A DNA stretch of 64,000 nucleotides from Flavobacterium sasangense DSM 21067 (GTDB lineage Bacteria > Bacteroidota > Bacteroidia > Flavobacteriales > Flavobacteriaceae): positions 62,001 through 126,000 of the forward strand of contig NZ_JMLU01000005.1 of the NCBI RefSeq assembly GCF_000686885.1. Direction: 5' to 3'. The position numbers were made by a program, and so were the translations under genes. The notes under the pieces are model-generated. The model saw only the letters and a list, made by a program, of their open reading frames with translations, was not told the origin of the DNA and did not search any database. Shown here in pieces: positions 43,715 through 52,100 of this stretch. Position 1 is the first letter of the stretch; each line of letters starts with the position of its first letter.

Positions 43715-45256
43715 ATGGCAAAACAAGATGATATTTTCAAAAATGTAGTTTCGCATGCAAAAGAATACGGATATATATTTCCGTCAAGCGAAATTTACGA
43801 TGGTTTAAGCGCAGTATATGACTACGCTCAAAACGGTGTGGAGTTAAAAAAGAACATCCGTGAATACTGGTGGCAATCTATGGTGCAAATGCACGAAAAT
43901 ATTGTAGGATTAGACGCTGCAATTTTAATGCATCCAACCACTTGGAAAGCTTCTGGACACGTTGATGCGTTTAACGATCCATTAATCGATAATAAAGATT
44001 CTAAAAAAAGATACCGTGCCGATGTTTTAATTGAGGATTATGCAGAAAAATTAAACCAAAAAGCACAAAAAGAAATCGACAAAGCACGTGAGCGTTTTGG
44101 GGCTTCATTTGATGAAGAACAATACAAAACAACGAATCCTCGTGTGATGGAATATTTGTCTAAAAAGGCAGCAATTCTAGAAAGAATGGCGCGCTCTTTA
44201 GAGACAGAAAACCTTGCCGATGTAAAAGCCTTAATCGAAGAATTAGAAATTGCTTGTCCTGAAAGTGGTTCAAAAAACTGGACCGATGTTAAGCAATTCA
44301 ACTTAATGTTCGGAACTAAATTAGGTGCTTCTGCTGAAAATGCGATGGATTTATACCTTCGTCCAGAAACGGCTCAAGGTATTTTCGTGAACTTTTTAAA
44401 TGTGCAAAAAACCGGACGTATGAAAATTCCTTTTGGAATTGCTCAAACGGGTAAAGCGTTTAGAAACGAGATTGTAGCAAGACAATTTATCTTCCGTATG
44501 CGAGAATTTGAACAAATGGAAATGCAGTTTTTCGTTAAACCAGGAGAAGAAATGAAATGGTACGAATACTGGAAAGAAACGCGTTTAAGATGGCATCAAT
44601 CGCTTGGTTTAGGAAAAGAAAACTATCGATTCCACGACCATGAAAAATTAGCACATTATGCAAACGCTGCTGCAGATATCGAATTCAACTTCCCATTCGG
44701 ATTCAAAGAATTAGAAGGAATTCACTCAAGAACCGATTTCGATTTGAAAGCGCACGAACAATATTCAGGTAAAAAAATACAATATTTTGATAACGATACC
44801 AATTCGAATTACACGCCTTATGTGGTGGAAACTTCGGTTGGTTTAGATAGAATGTTCTTAGCGGTTTTCTCAAACTCGTTACAAGAAGAAGTTTTAGAAG
44901 ATGGTTCAACAAGAACAGTTTTACGTTTACCTTCAGTATTAGCGCCGACAAAAGCTGCTGTTTTACCATTGGTTAAAAAAGACGGTTTACCAGAGGTAGC
45001 GCGCAAAATTATCGATGATTTGAAATGGGATTTCAACGTAGCATATGATGAAAAAGACGCGGTTGGAAGACGTTACAGAAGACAAGATGCTCTTGGAACG
45101 CCATTCTGTATTACAGTTGATCATCAAACATTAGAAGATGAAACGGTAACCATTCGTCATAGAGATTCTATGCAACAAGATAGAGTGAAGATTTCGGAAT
45201 TACGTGATATCATCAATAACGAAGTTTCAATGAGAAACTGGTTGATGAAAATGTAG
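43715..45256 (+). CDS. glyS: glycine--tRNA ligase (alpha2 type)
   Basis: 513 residues, a single-chain class II synthetase. Motif 2 lies in AFRNEIVARQFIFRMREFEQMEMQFF-type sequence (about residue 250), and motif 1 in RPETAQGIFVNFLNVQK (about 217). Motif 3 is seen as SVGLDRMFLAVF (about 378). The C-terminal anticodon-binding domain runs from about 400 to 513. The archaeal/eukaryotic-like alpha2 form is normal in Bacteroidota, unlike the alpha2beta2 form of E. coli. No anticodon-dependent leader (T-box) is present. Confidence 0.96.
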   Translation: MAKQDDIFKNVVSHAKEYGYIFPSSEIYDGLSAVYDYAQNGVELKKNIREYWWQSMVQMHENIVGLDAAILMHPTTWKASGHVDAFNDPLIDNKDSKKRYRADVLIEDYAEKLNQKAQKEIDKARERFGASFDEEQYKTTNPRVMEYLSKKAAILERMARSLETENLADVKALIEELEIACPESGSKNWTDVKQFNLMFGTKLGASAENAMDLYLRPETAQGIFVNFLNVQKTGRMKIPFGIAQTGKAFRNEIVARQFIFRMREFEQMEMQFFVKPGEEMKWYEYWKETRLRWHQSLGLGKENYRFHDHEKLAHYANAAADIEFNFPFGFKELEGIHSRTDFDLKAHEQYSGKKIQYFDNDTNSNYTPYVVETSVGLDRMFLAVFSNSLQEEVLEDGSTRTVLRLPSVLAPTKAAVLPLVKKDGLPEVARKIIDDLKWDFNVAYDEKDAVGRRYRRQDALGTPFCITVDHQTLEDETVTIRHRDSMQQDRVKISELRDIINNEVSMRNWLMKM

Positions 45257-45293
45257 TTGAGAAGTAAAAAGTAAAAAGCTCAAAGTAAAAAGT

Positions 45294-45326
45294 AAACCCC
45301 GAATTTCATTTGAAATTCGGGGTTTT
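45294..45326. terminator. terminator after glyS
   Basis: AAACCCCGAATTTCA and TGAAATTCGGGGTTTT form a 15-bp stem with almost no loop and A/T flanks; it works on either strand. Before it lie two AAGTAAAAAGT repeats. Confidence 0.85.
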
Positions 45327-45357
45327 ATATTTTCTGAACTCTCGGTTTTCCACTTTC

Positions 45358-45509
45358 GTCACTTCGAGTGTTTTGTATTTGGAAAGCCTTAGATTTACAA
45401 ATACAAAATGTATCGAGAACTAATGAAAACGAATCTTAGCTACAGTTCTCGATACAATTTTACAAAGCAAAAATTAGTATTTTTACTTTATAAAATCACT
45501 CGAAGTGAC
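45358..45509. repeat. multi-hairpin palindromic intergenic element
   Basis: Outer 13-bp inverted ends GTCACTTCGAGTG (45358) and CACTCGAAGTGAC (45497) enclose two further perfect inverted repeats: TTTTGTATTTG / CAAATACAAAA (45371-45408) and TGTATCGAGAACT / AGTTCTCGATACA (45409-45456). Nested perfect palindromes and no coding capacity make this a mobile-looking non-autonomous element or REP-type repeat. Confidence 0.75.
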
Positions 45510-45535
45510 GTTTGAGTTACTTCGTTTCTATTTTT

Positions 45536-46582
45536 TTACTCACTCAAAGCATTCCAACCTCTTGCTTTCAATGCAATTTTTGTATTCGCTCTTGTGATTA
45601 AATGATTTCCTTCGGAAGTGGCAACCATATGCCCGATTACGGTGAAATTTGGATTGCCTTTGATTTTATCAAAATCTTCCATTTTAATGGTGAAAAGCAA
45701 TTCGTAATCTTCGCCACCGCTTAATGCTACAGTTGTGATGTCTAAATTAAATTCTTCACACACATTAATTAATTGTGGATCCACTGGAATTTTCTCTTCG
45801 TATAAATTACAACCTACATTACTTTGTTTGCACAAATGCAAAATCTCCGACGACAAACCATCCGAAATATCAATCATGGCAGTTGGTTTTACTTCTAATT
45901 TTTCTAAAAGTTCCTTTATATCAGTTCTGGCTTCTGGTTTTAATTGACGTTCAATTAAATACGTGTAATCGTCTAAAACCGGTTGGTTGTTTGGATTCAC
46001 TTGAAACACTTGTTTTTCGCGTTCCAAAACTTGCAATCCCATATAAGCCGCACCAATATCACCTGAAACCACTAATAAATCATTTTCTTTCGCTCCACTT
46101 CGGTAAACGATATCTTCTAAATTCGCTTCACCAATTGCAGTAATGCTAATGATTAATCCTTTTTGCGAAGAAGTTGTATCGCCACCAATAACATCGACAT
46201 TGTAAATTTTAGAAGCTAACGTAATTCCTTCAAACAATTCTTCCAAAGCTTCCAATGGAAAACGATTTGAAACCGCTACTGAAACCGTAATTTGAGTTGG
46301 AGTTGCGTTCATCGCGCAAATATCAGATACATTGGCAACGACTGCTTTGTATCCTAAGTGTTTTAACGGCATGTAAGCCAAATCAAAATGAACACCTTCT
46401 ACTAATAAATCGGTTGAAATTACGGCTTTTTTATCTCCAAAATTCAATACCGCAGCATCGTCACCAATTCCTTTTAGTGTTGATTCTTGATTAATAGTAA
46501 AGTTTTTAGTTAAGTGTTCAATTAAGCCAAATTCGCCTAATTGCGATAAACTGGTTCTTGATTGGTCTTTATTTTCTAACAT
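45536..46582 (-). CDS. thiL: thiamine-phosphate kinase
   Basis: 348 residues. It phosphorylates thiamine monophosphate to thiamine diphosphate. The fold is that of AIR synthase-like proteins: GIGDDAAVL (metal and phosphate binding, about residue 42), STDLLVEGVHFDL, the central region with SDICAMNATPTQITVSVA and GGDTTSSQKGLIISITAIGE, and the C-terminal ISDGLSSEILHLC and LSGGEDYELLF. No other thiamine genes are in the window. Its promoter region is in the repeat-rich DNA at 46583-47241. Confidence 0.93.
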   Translation of the reverse strand: MLENKDQSRTSLSQLGEFGLIEHLTKNFTINQESTLKGIGDDAAVLNFGDKKAVISTDLLVEGVHFDLAYMPLKHLGYKAVVANVSDICAMNATPTQITVSVAVSNRFPLEALEELFEGITLASKIYNVDVIGGDTTSSQKGLIISITAIGEANLEDIVYRSGAKENDLLVVSGDIGAAYMGLQVLEREKQVFQVNPNNQPVLDDYTYLIERQLKPEARTDIKELLEKLEVKPTAMIDISDGLSSEILHLCKQSNVGCNLYEEKIPVDPQLINVCEEFNLDITTVALSGGEDYELLFTIKMEDFDKIKGNPNFTVIGHMVATSEGNHLITRANTKIALKARGWNALSE

Positions 46583-46601
46583 GGATTATTTTTTTTGCAA
46601 A

Positions 46602-46890
46602 AGTACGGTTTTATTGTTACACAAAGTAGGGCAAAGTTTTTCACAAAGTAGCGCAAAGTAAATTTTTAAAACCCGCCAAAATTTGCGGTTAAATCAGCAT
46701 CACTACACCCCTAAAGTCCCCTCAAGGGGACAATTCCTTCTATAAACAATTCACTTTAACTCCTTTAAATCAAAAAAGTAAAACGCCTCTGAGCATCTCT
46801 TTTCAACACAATCCACTTCAAAAAAATCTCCGTGTAGCTCGGTGTAAAAACTTCGTGCAACATCATGCAAAATCTGCGAATCTGCGGTTT
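46602..46890. repeat. tandem direct repeat, copy A
   Basis: Copy A contains CACAAAGTAG(G/C)GCAAAGT twice in a row, then about 200 bases that are identical to copy B at an offset of 257 bases (for example AAATCAGCATCACTACACC at 46691 and 46948). The sequence has no long ORF. It includes CCCCTCAAGGGG, a small palindrome. Confidence 0.85.
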
Positions 46891-47147
46891 TATTGTTACA
46901 CAAAGTAGCGCAAAGTAAATTTTTAAAACCTTGCGAATTTTGCGGTTAAATCAGCATCACTACACCCCTAAAGTCCCCTCAAGGGGACAATTCCTTCTAT
47001 AAACAATTCACTTTAACTCCTTTAAATCAAAAAAGTAAAACGCCTCTGAGCATCTCTTTTCAACACAATCCACTTCAAAAAAATCTCCGTGTAGCTCGGT
47101 GTAAAAACTTCGTGCAACATCATGCAAAATCTGCGAATCTGCGGTTT
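46891..47147. repeat. tandem direct repeat, copy B
   Basis: Nearly identical to copy A. It differs by lacking the 22-base extra CACAAAGTAG block and by CTTGCGAATTTTGCG instead of CCGCCAAAATTTGCG. The identity of the long shared part implies a recent tandem duplication. The rest of the intergenic stretch, 47148-47241, holds more of the same kind of sequence, and nothing else. Confidence 0.85.
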
Positions 47148-47241
47148 AAAGTTTCGTTAAGTTTTACAAAGAACTTTATAAAGTTTTTTTTAAAACTCAG
47201 TGTATCTCTAAGTTGCTCTGTGAATCTCTGTGTAATAACTT

Positions 47242-47712
47242 CTAACTTCCAGCTTCCAACTCATTCAACTTCTCATAAATCAAACTCGTTTCATAACCTT
47301 TTCGAAGTAAAAAATCAACAAACTTTTTATTTCGTTTTTGTCCTTTTGGCTCTTTTATTATTTCCCAATTTTTCTCGGCAAGAGCATGAAAATTCTCTAA
47401 ATAAGTAGCTTCAGGAATTTCCTTTAAAGCCGTTTCGATAATTCTCGAAGAGATATTTCTAAACTTTAATTCGTTTACAATGCGATTTTTACCCCAGCCT
47501 TTGTAGTTGTGTTTGCCGCGTGCAAAACTTTTGGCAAAACGTTCTTCGTTGATAAAATTATTTTCGATTAAATGCACAATTACCTTTTCTTTCAATGCAG
47601 TAATTAGAGTAAAACTGTTGAGTTTTTGTTCCACCTCTTTGTGGCAACGGTCTTGGTAGGAGCAGTAATATTCCAGTTTGTGTTTTATTTCTTCAAACGT
47701 GTAGTTTTCCAT
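47242..47712 (-). CDS. recX: RecX family regulatory protein
   Basis: 156 residues, all-helical. The repeated three-helix pattern is seen in YCSYQDRCHKEVEQKL, LIENNFINEERFAKSFARGKHNYKGWGKNRIVNEL and ENFHALAEKNWEIIKEPKGQ-type segments. RecX inhibits RecA filaments. The hallmark short linker N-F-I-N-E-E-R-F-A-K-S-F is typical. RecA is not in the window. Its reading frame is normal in spite of the repeat-rich neighbours. Confidence 0.85.
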   Translation of the reverse strand: MENYTFEEIKHKLEYYCSYQDRCHKEVEQKLNSFTLITALKEKVIVHLIENNFINEERFAKSFARGKHNYKGWGKNRIVNELKFRNISSRIIETALKEIPEATYLENFHALAEKNWEIIKEPKGQKRNKKFVDFLLRKGYETSLIYEKLNELEAGS

Positions 47713-47739
47713 TTTTGGACTTTAGATACAATTCACAAT

Positions 47740-48066
47740 TCATTTACCCATCACTTTTAGCAGCACGTCGCGTTCGGTTTTAACCAGTTTTAGTTCTTCT
47801 TCCAGCTCGGCAATGCGTTGATTTTTGGCTTCAAATGGGTTAGTAGTGGTGGTGTATTCGGGCGGAAGCATTAGTGCAATATCCATAAAAAAATTGTGTT
47901 TTAGGTGCGTGCAAAGCGTTACCAATGTTTTGGTTTGCAAGCTTTCACATTTTTGATAGCGTAGTATTCCCGATGTAAAAATGCCCATGTGGCGTGCCAG
48001 TGCAGCACGGCGTGTGCGGTGTTTTTCGAAATGTTGGGTGAGTAGTTGTCCGATGTTGATGTTCAT
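47740..48066 (-). CDS. small HTH (XRE-like) DNA-binding protein with leucine-zipper tail
   Basis: 108 residues. Residues 5-60 fit a helix-turn-helix of the XRE type: IGQLLTQHFEKHRTRRAALARHMGIFTSGILRYQKCES in parts, followed by LVTLCTHLKHNFFMDIALML, like flavobacterial HTH proteins with the ending HDFF. Residues 75-106 form a charged coiled coil (RIAELEEELKLVKTERDVLL), which suggests dimerisation. The coding sequence has higher GC than its AT-rich upstream region. It precedes recX on the same strand by 27 bases. Confidence 0.65.
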   Translation of the reverse strand: MNINIGQLLTQHFEKHRTRRAALARHMGIFTSGILRYQKCESLQTKTLVTLCTHLKHNFFMDIALMLPPEYTTTTNPFEAKNQRIAELEEELKLVKTERDVLLKVMGK

Positions 48067-48089
48067 GGCTTTTGTGTTTGTGAATTTCT

Positions 48090-48360
48090 AACATTAGTAC
48101 ATCAAAAATACTATTTTATTTTAAATTATTGTTTAATAAATTAATGATTTTGATTATTTAATAAATATTAAATTATATTAAATAATAGTTTTTGTTGTTT
48201 TTATTAAAATTAATATATTTTTAATTATCTATTTTTAATATTTAATAATAATTTTAGTTTATTTATTTAAAATTAATATTAGGTTAAATGTTAAATATGT
48301 TTATTTAGTTATCATTTTTAATTACTAAATAAACAATTTTTATATAATATGGTTTAAAAC
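48090..48360. other. extremely AT-rich intergenic tract
   Basis: About 270 bases made almost wholly of A and T (TTAAATTATTGTTTAATAAATT and similar), lying between the HTH gene and the 164-residue protein gene. No ORF, no clear promoter box and no clustered DnaA-type boxes can be seen. It could be a nucleoid protein binding site or a relic of insertion. Confidence 0.7.
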
Positions 48361-48383
48361 TATGTTAGCCATAGAACAAAAAA

Positions 48384-48416
48384 AAATCCGACAATATTTG
48401 AAACATTGTCGGATTT
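48384..48416 (-). terminator. terminator of the 164-residue protein gene
   Basis: AATCCGACAAT and ATTGTCGGATT form an 11-bp stem; on the minus strand it is followed by a T-run. It lies 24 bases after the stop. Confidence 0.85.
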
Positions 48417-48439
48417 TAAAAAACAAGAATTTTGTGCAG

Positions 48440-48934
48440 TTAGATGGTGTTGTTTGCGTTTCTGCCTGTGCCGTTTCCTTGAGCTTCATATCGGGGTTTT
48501 AGTTTGTCTACCGATGCTTTGGCGTTGGCTATGCCGCTGTCGTTTGCGGTTCTAAAAGCGTTGTAAATAACGTTAGCTTGCCCGTATGCCTCGTGCCCAG
48601 CAATGCGTTTGGCGTCGGCAATGCGTTGCAATGCGTTGTTCAAGGCACTTTCCATTTGGTCCAGTTGGTCAAAAACGGTTAAATCGTTTTGCATGTTGGG
48701 CAGGCTAACAAAGCCTGGCAAAATACCCGCTCCATTAAGCTGGGCTTCAATTAGGCAATCTTCGGCAAACACTTTGTTTGCCACATTAATGGCGTTGTAG
48801 CTCAAGCGTTGCTCATCGGTTAGTGTAGTGTTTGCCGGAATTTTCGACAAAATTGTGTTAACACTGGTGTTAATTGCCGTAATGTCGGCAGGTGTAATCA
48901 CTACATTAATTCGGTTTTCAGATAAATTTGACAT
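48440..48934 (-). CDS. uncharacterised 164-residue helical protein (flavobacterial family)
   Basis: No signal peptide or membrane segment. The sequence starts MSNLSENRINVVITPADI and is almost all helix: LTDEQRLSYNAINVANKVFAED, FDQLDQMESALNNALQRIADAKRIAGHEAYGQANVIYNAF in short blocks. Similar proteins of unknown function seem common in Flavobacteriia. The coding sequence is GC-richer than the surrounding DNA and uses codons such as GCC more often, a sign of a different origin or high expression. The tail ends in EAQGNGTGRNANNTI. Confidence 0.65.
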   Translation of the reverse strand: MSNLSENRINVVITPADITAINTSVNTILSKIPANTTLTDEQRLSYNAINVANKVFAEDCLIEAQLNGAGILPGFVSLPNMQNDLTVFDQLDQMESALNNALQRIADAKRIAGHEAYGQANVIYNAFRTANDSGIANAKASVDKLKPRYEAQGNGTGRNANNTI

Positions 48935-49076
48935 AGCGTAATTTTTTTAAAAGTTAATACTAATTTCAAAAATAAAAATAAAAAATTAATTTCCAAACAC
49001 TTAACTATCAATATTTAATATTAAAAATAATAACAATTTAATAACAGAAATTTTTTTTTATCCCTCAAAAATAAAC

Positions 49077-49084
49077 TATGTTTG
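49077..49084 (+). promoter_or_regulatory. promoter -7 box of the large T9SS protein gene
   Basis: TATGTTTG matches TAnnTTTG and lies 58 bases before the ATG at 49143. No TTG element is seen upstream, only a T-run. Confidence 0.55.
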
Positions 49085-49142
49085 TATGCTTTTAATTCCC
49101 CTACAAAAAGCACCATTTTTTTAAAAATTATTTTTGAATATT

Positions 49143-52100
49143 ATGAAAACAAAATTATTCTTTTTAGCGTTTTTAACCAGTTTGTTGAGTTGGGGGCAGA
49201 TTACAGAAGGATTTGAGTCTGGATTGTCTACTTCTGGATATGTTACTACTGCAACTTTATCTAGTGGTACATGGACTGGAGTAGATGCTTTATTGAGAAC
49301 AACCAATAAAAATTCTGGTACTTATGGTTGTCAAATCAAGGCTACTACTGGAGTTATGAACACACCTAGTTTAAATACTTGTGGTGTTGTTAAATTTTGG
49401 GCAAATAAAGTAACACAAGTTTCTAAAACCATTGGAGGAACTACTACTACATTAACCGCAACTGCAGGGTCTACAGTTGGAGCATTTACGGAATATACTG
49501 TAACAGTGAATGATGCTAGTACTGCTATTATTATTTCTATTAAAAATACAACAACAGGTGTAGGGTATATAGATGATTTTTCTTCAACTGTTTATTCAGC
49601 TGGTCCAGCCCCAATCCTTGCCATAACACCAGCAACTACCAATTTAGGCAGCTCGTGTGTAGGTACACCTACAACAGCGGTAACTTATACTATTACTAAT
49701 AGTGGAACAGTAGATGCAGCAGGTGTAACCGTAGTAAGCAGTGGTACGCACAATACTAACTTTGTGGTTTCGGGTTTATCGAGCACTACAATTGTTGCAG
49801 GTGGTACAGCTACCTATGTGGTAACATTTACACCTTCTGCCACTGGCACAAGAAACGCTACCATTACTGTGGCAAGTGCAACATCGGGTAGTAATTCGCC
49901 TTCAACAGCATTAACAGGTACGGGTAATGCATCGATAGCACAAGCGGTAACTTCTGGTGGTGGTGCAACGGCTGTATTAGATGTTTCTGCAACCTTAAAC
50001 GGTAATGTTACAACTCTTGGTGTTTGCCCTGCAAGTATTCAAAAGGGATTTGTTTATTCTGAAACTGCAGTAAACAATTTACCTGCAAATGCAGGTATTG
50101 GTGTAACAACTACTTCAGGTGTTGCAGTAGGTGGGACTGGAACTTATAGTGAAGGAATTGTTGGCCTAAGCCCAAATACAAATTATACCTACCGTGCTTA
50201 TGTTTTTGATGGTGTAAATTATACTTATAGCCCGATTAGAACTTTTACTACAATAGGGGTTCCGGTTGTTTCAAATGGTTCTTTTTCGGGAACGTCAGGT
50301 ACGGCAATTACAACATTTAATTTGTCAACACTTTCAACAAATTCACCTACAAGTTATGCAATTACGAGCGGTGTGTTACCAGTTGGTTTGTCTTTAAATA
50401 CAACTACTGGTGCTATTACAGGAATGCCTACAGATACAGGAACGTTTACTATTAATTTTTCTGCAACCAATGTAATAGGTACAAGCGCAACATCTGGAAT
50501 TGTAACTATAACTATAAATCCAACACAAAATTCTGATATTGTTGCTGTAGCGGGTTCGTCACCTGCAACTATTTCAAGCACAGTAAATACGACAACTATT
50601 TCAACAGTTACTGATGGTGTTCAAGCATGGTCTTTTACTATTAGAGATGGAGGAGCTTCTTCGGATGCAGATAATTTACCAACAACATTAACAGCATTAA
50701 CTATTACGCAAGGAGGAGCAAATAGTATTTCTAATTGGACACATGCTATACAGTCAGTTGCCTTGTTTGATGGATCAACATTCGTTGCTAATGGAACTAT
50801 AAACGCAAATAATATTGTTTTTTCTGGAATATCAGTTCTTGCACCAGATAATGGTTCAAAAACATTAACTATGCGATTATCATTAACTTGCCCATTAGGT
50901 ACATCAGCAGTTGATGGTAACGACTTTGATTTTTCAATAACACAAGCAAATATTACATTTTTAACAACAGGTTCTGGCAAAAACTCAGGTGCACCTGTTG
51001 CATCAACACCAGACAATGCTGTAAATTTTATTGAAGTTCTTGCTACCTCTTTAAGTTTTACAACTCAACCTTCTTCTACTGGGGTAACAGTTGCAATGCC
51101 TAATGTGGTTGTTACAGCTACAGACGCTTGTGGTAATAGAGATCTTAATTTTACTGGAGCTGTTACATTGAATAGTACAGGCACAATAACAGGAGCTCCA
51201 TTGAGTGTAAATGCTGTTGCAGGAGTGGCAACTTTTTCTAACATTATTCATTCGGTTATTGGAACAAATTATCAAATGACGGCAAGTGCAGTTGGCTTAA
51301 CTAACGGATTGAGTAATCTTTATGATATTTTCGCTATTACACAACTTCAAAGAGGAGATTTAGCAATTATTGCTGTTAATACAGATATAGGTTCTGGAAC
51401 CGATCAAATTGCTTTTGTTTGTTTTGAAGATATTCTGCCGGGTACCACAATTTTCTTAACAGATAACGGTTATGAACGACAATTTTCGGGTCTTTGGGGT
51501 GGTACAGAAGGTTTAGTCACGATTACTAGAACAGGATCTGTTTTACCAAAAGGTACCATCGTGGTTTTTGAGTCAACTACGGCTAATGTAACAAGTCCAT
51601 CACATTTTGATATTTACACCTGTGGAAGTCTTGATGCTAACTGGAATAAAACGGCATTAAGTGGTACTTCAATTGGAGGATTCAGCTTAAATTCAGATGA
51701 TGATATTTGGATTATGCAAGGTGGTACTTGGATTAATGATACAGGTCATCAAAGTACGTACAATGGAAATGTTCTTTATGGTTGGTCTGAAAGTGGATGG
51801 AATACAGCACCTGGAGGAGCTTCACAAGACACTAGATGGTCTACTGTTATTGATGGATTAGAATGTTATACTACTAATGTTGTAGGGAACGCTAAAGTGA
51901 AATTTAATGACCCTATAAATCCAGATTTTTCAACTTTAACAAATGGTCGATTTGATTGGATTGCTTTAATAAATAACTCTGCAAATTGGGATACTTATAT
52001 ATCAAACGCAACCTACATTGCTGGTGGTTATGATTATAAAGGGTCAACAGTATGCCCTGCTTTAACGGTAGCCGGAAATACTTATATTAACGGAAAGTGG

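Noticed and set aside
47112..47408. Plus-strand ORF of 98 residues opposite recX
   Set aside because: It overlaps the well-supported recX gene and includes part of the duplicated intergenic unit.
48090..48360. Replication origin in the AT-rich tract
   Set aside because: No dnaA or other replication gene is near, and no cluster of DnaA boxes can be seen.
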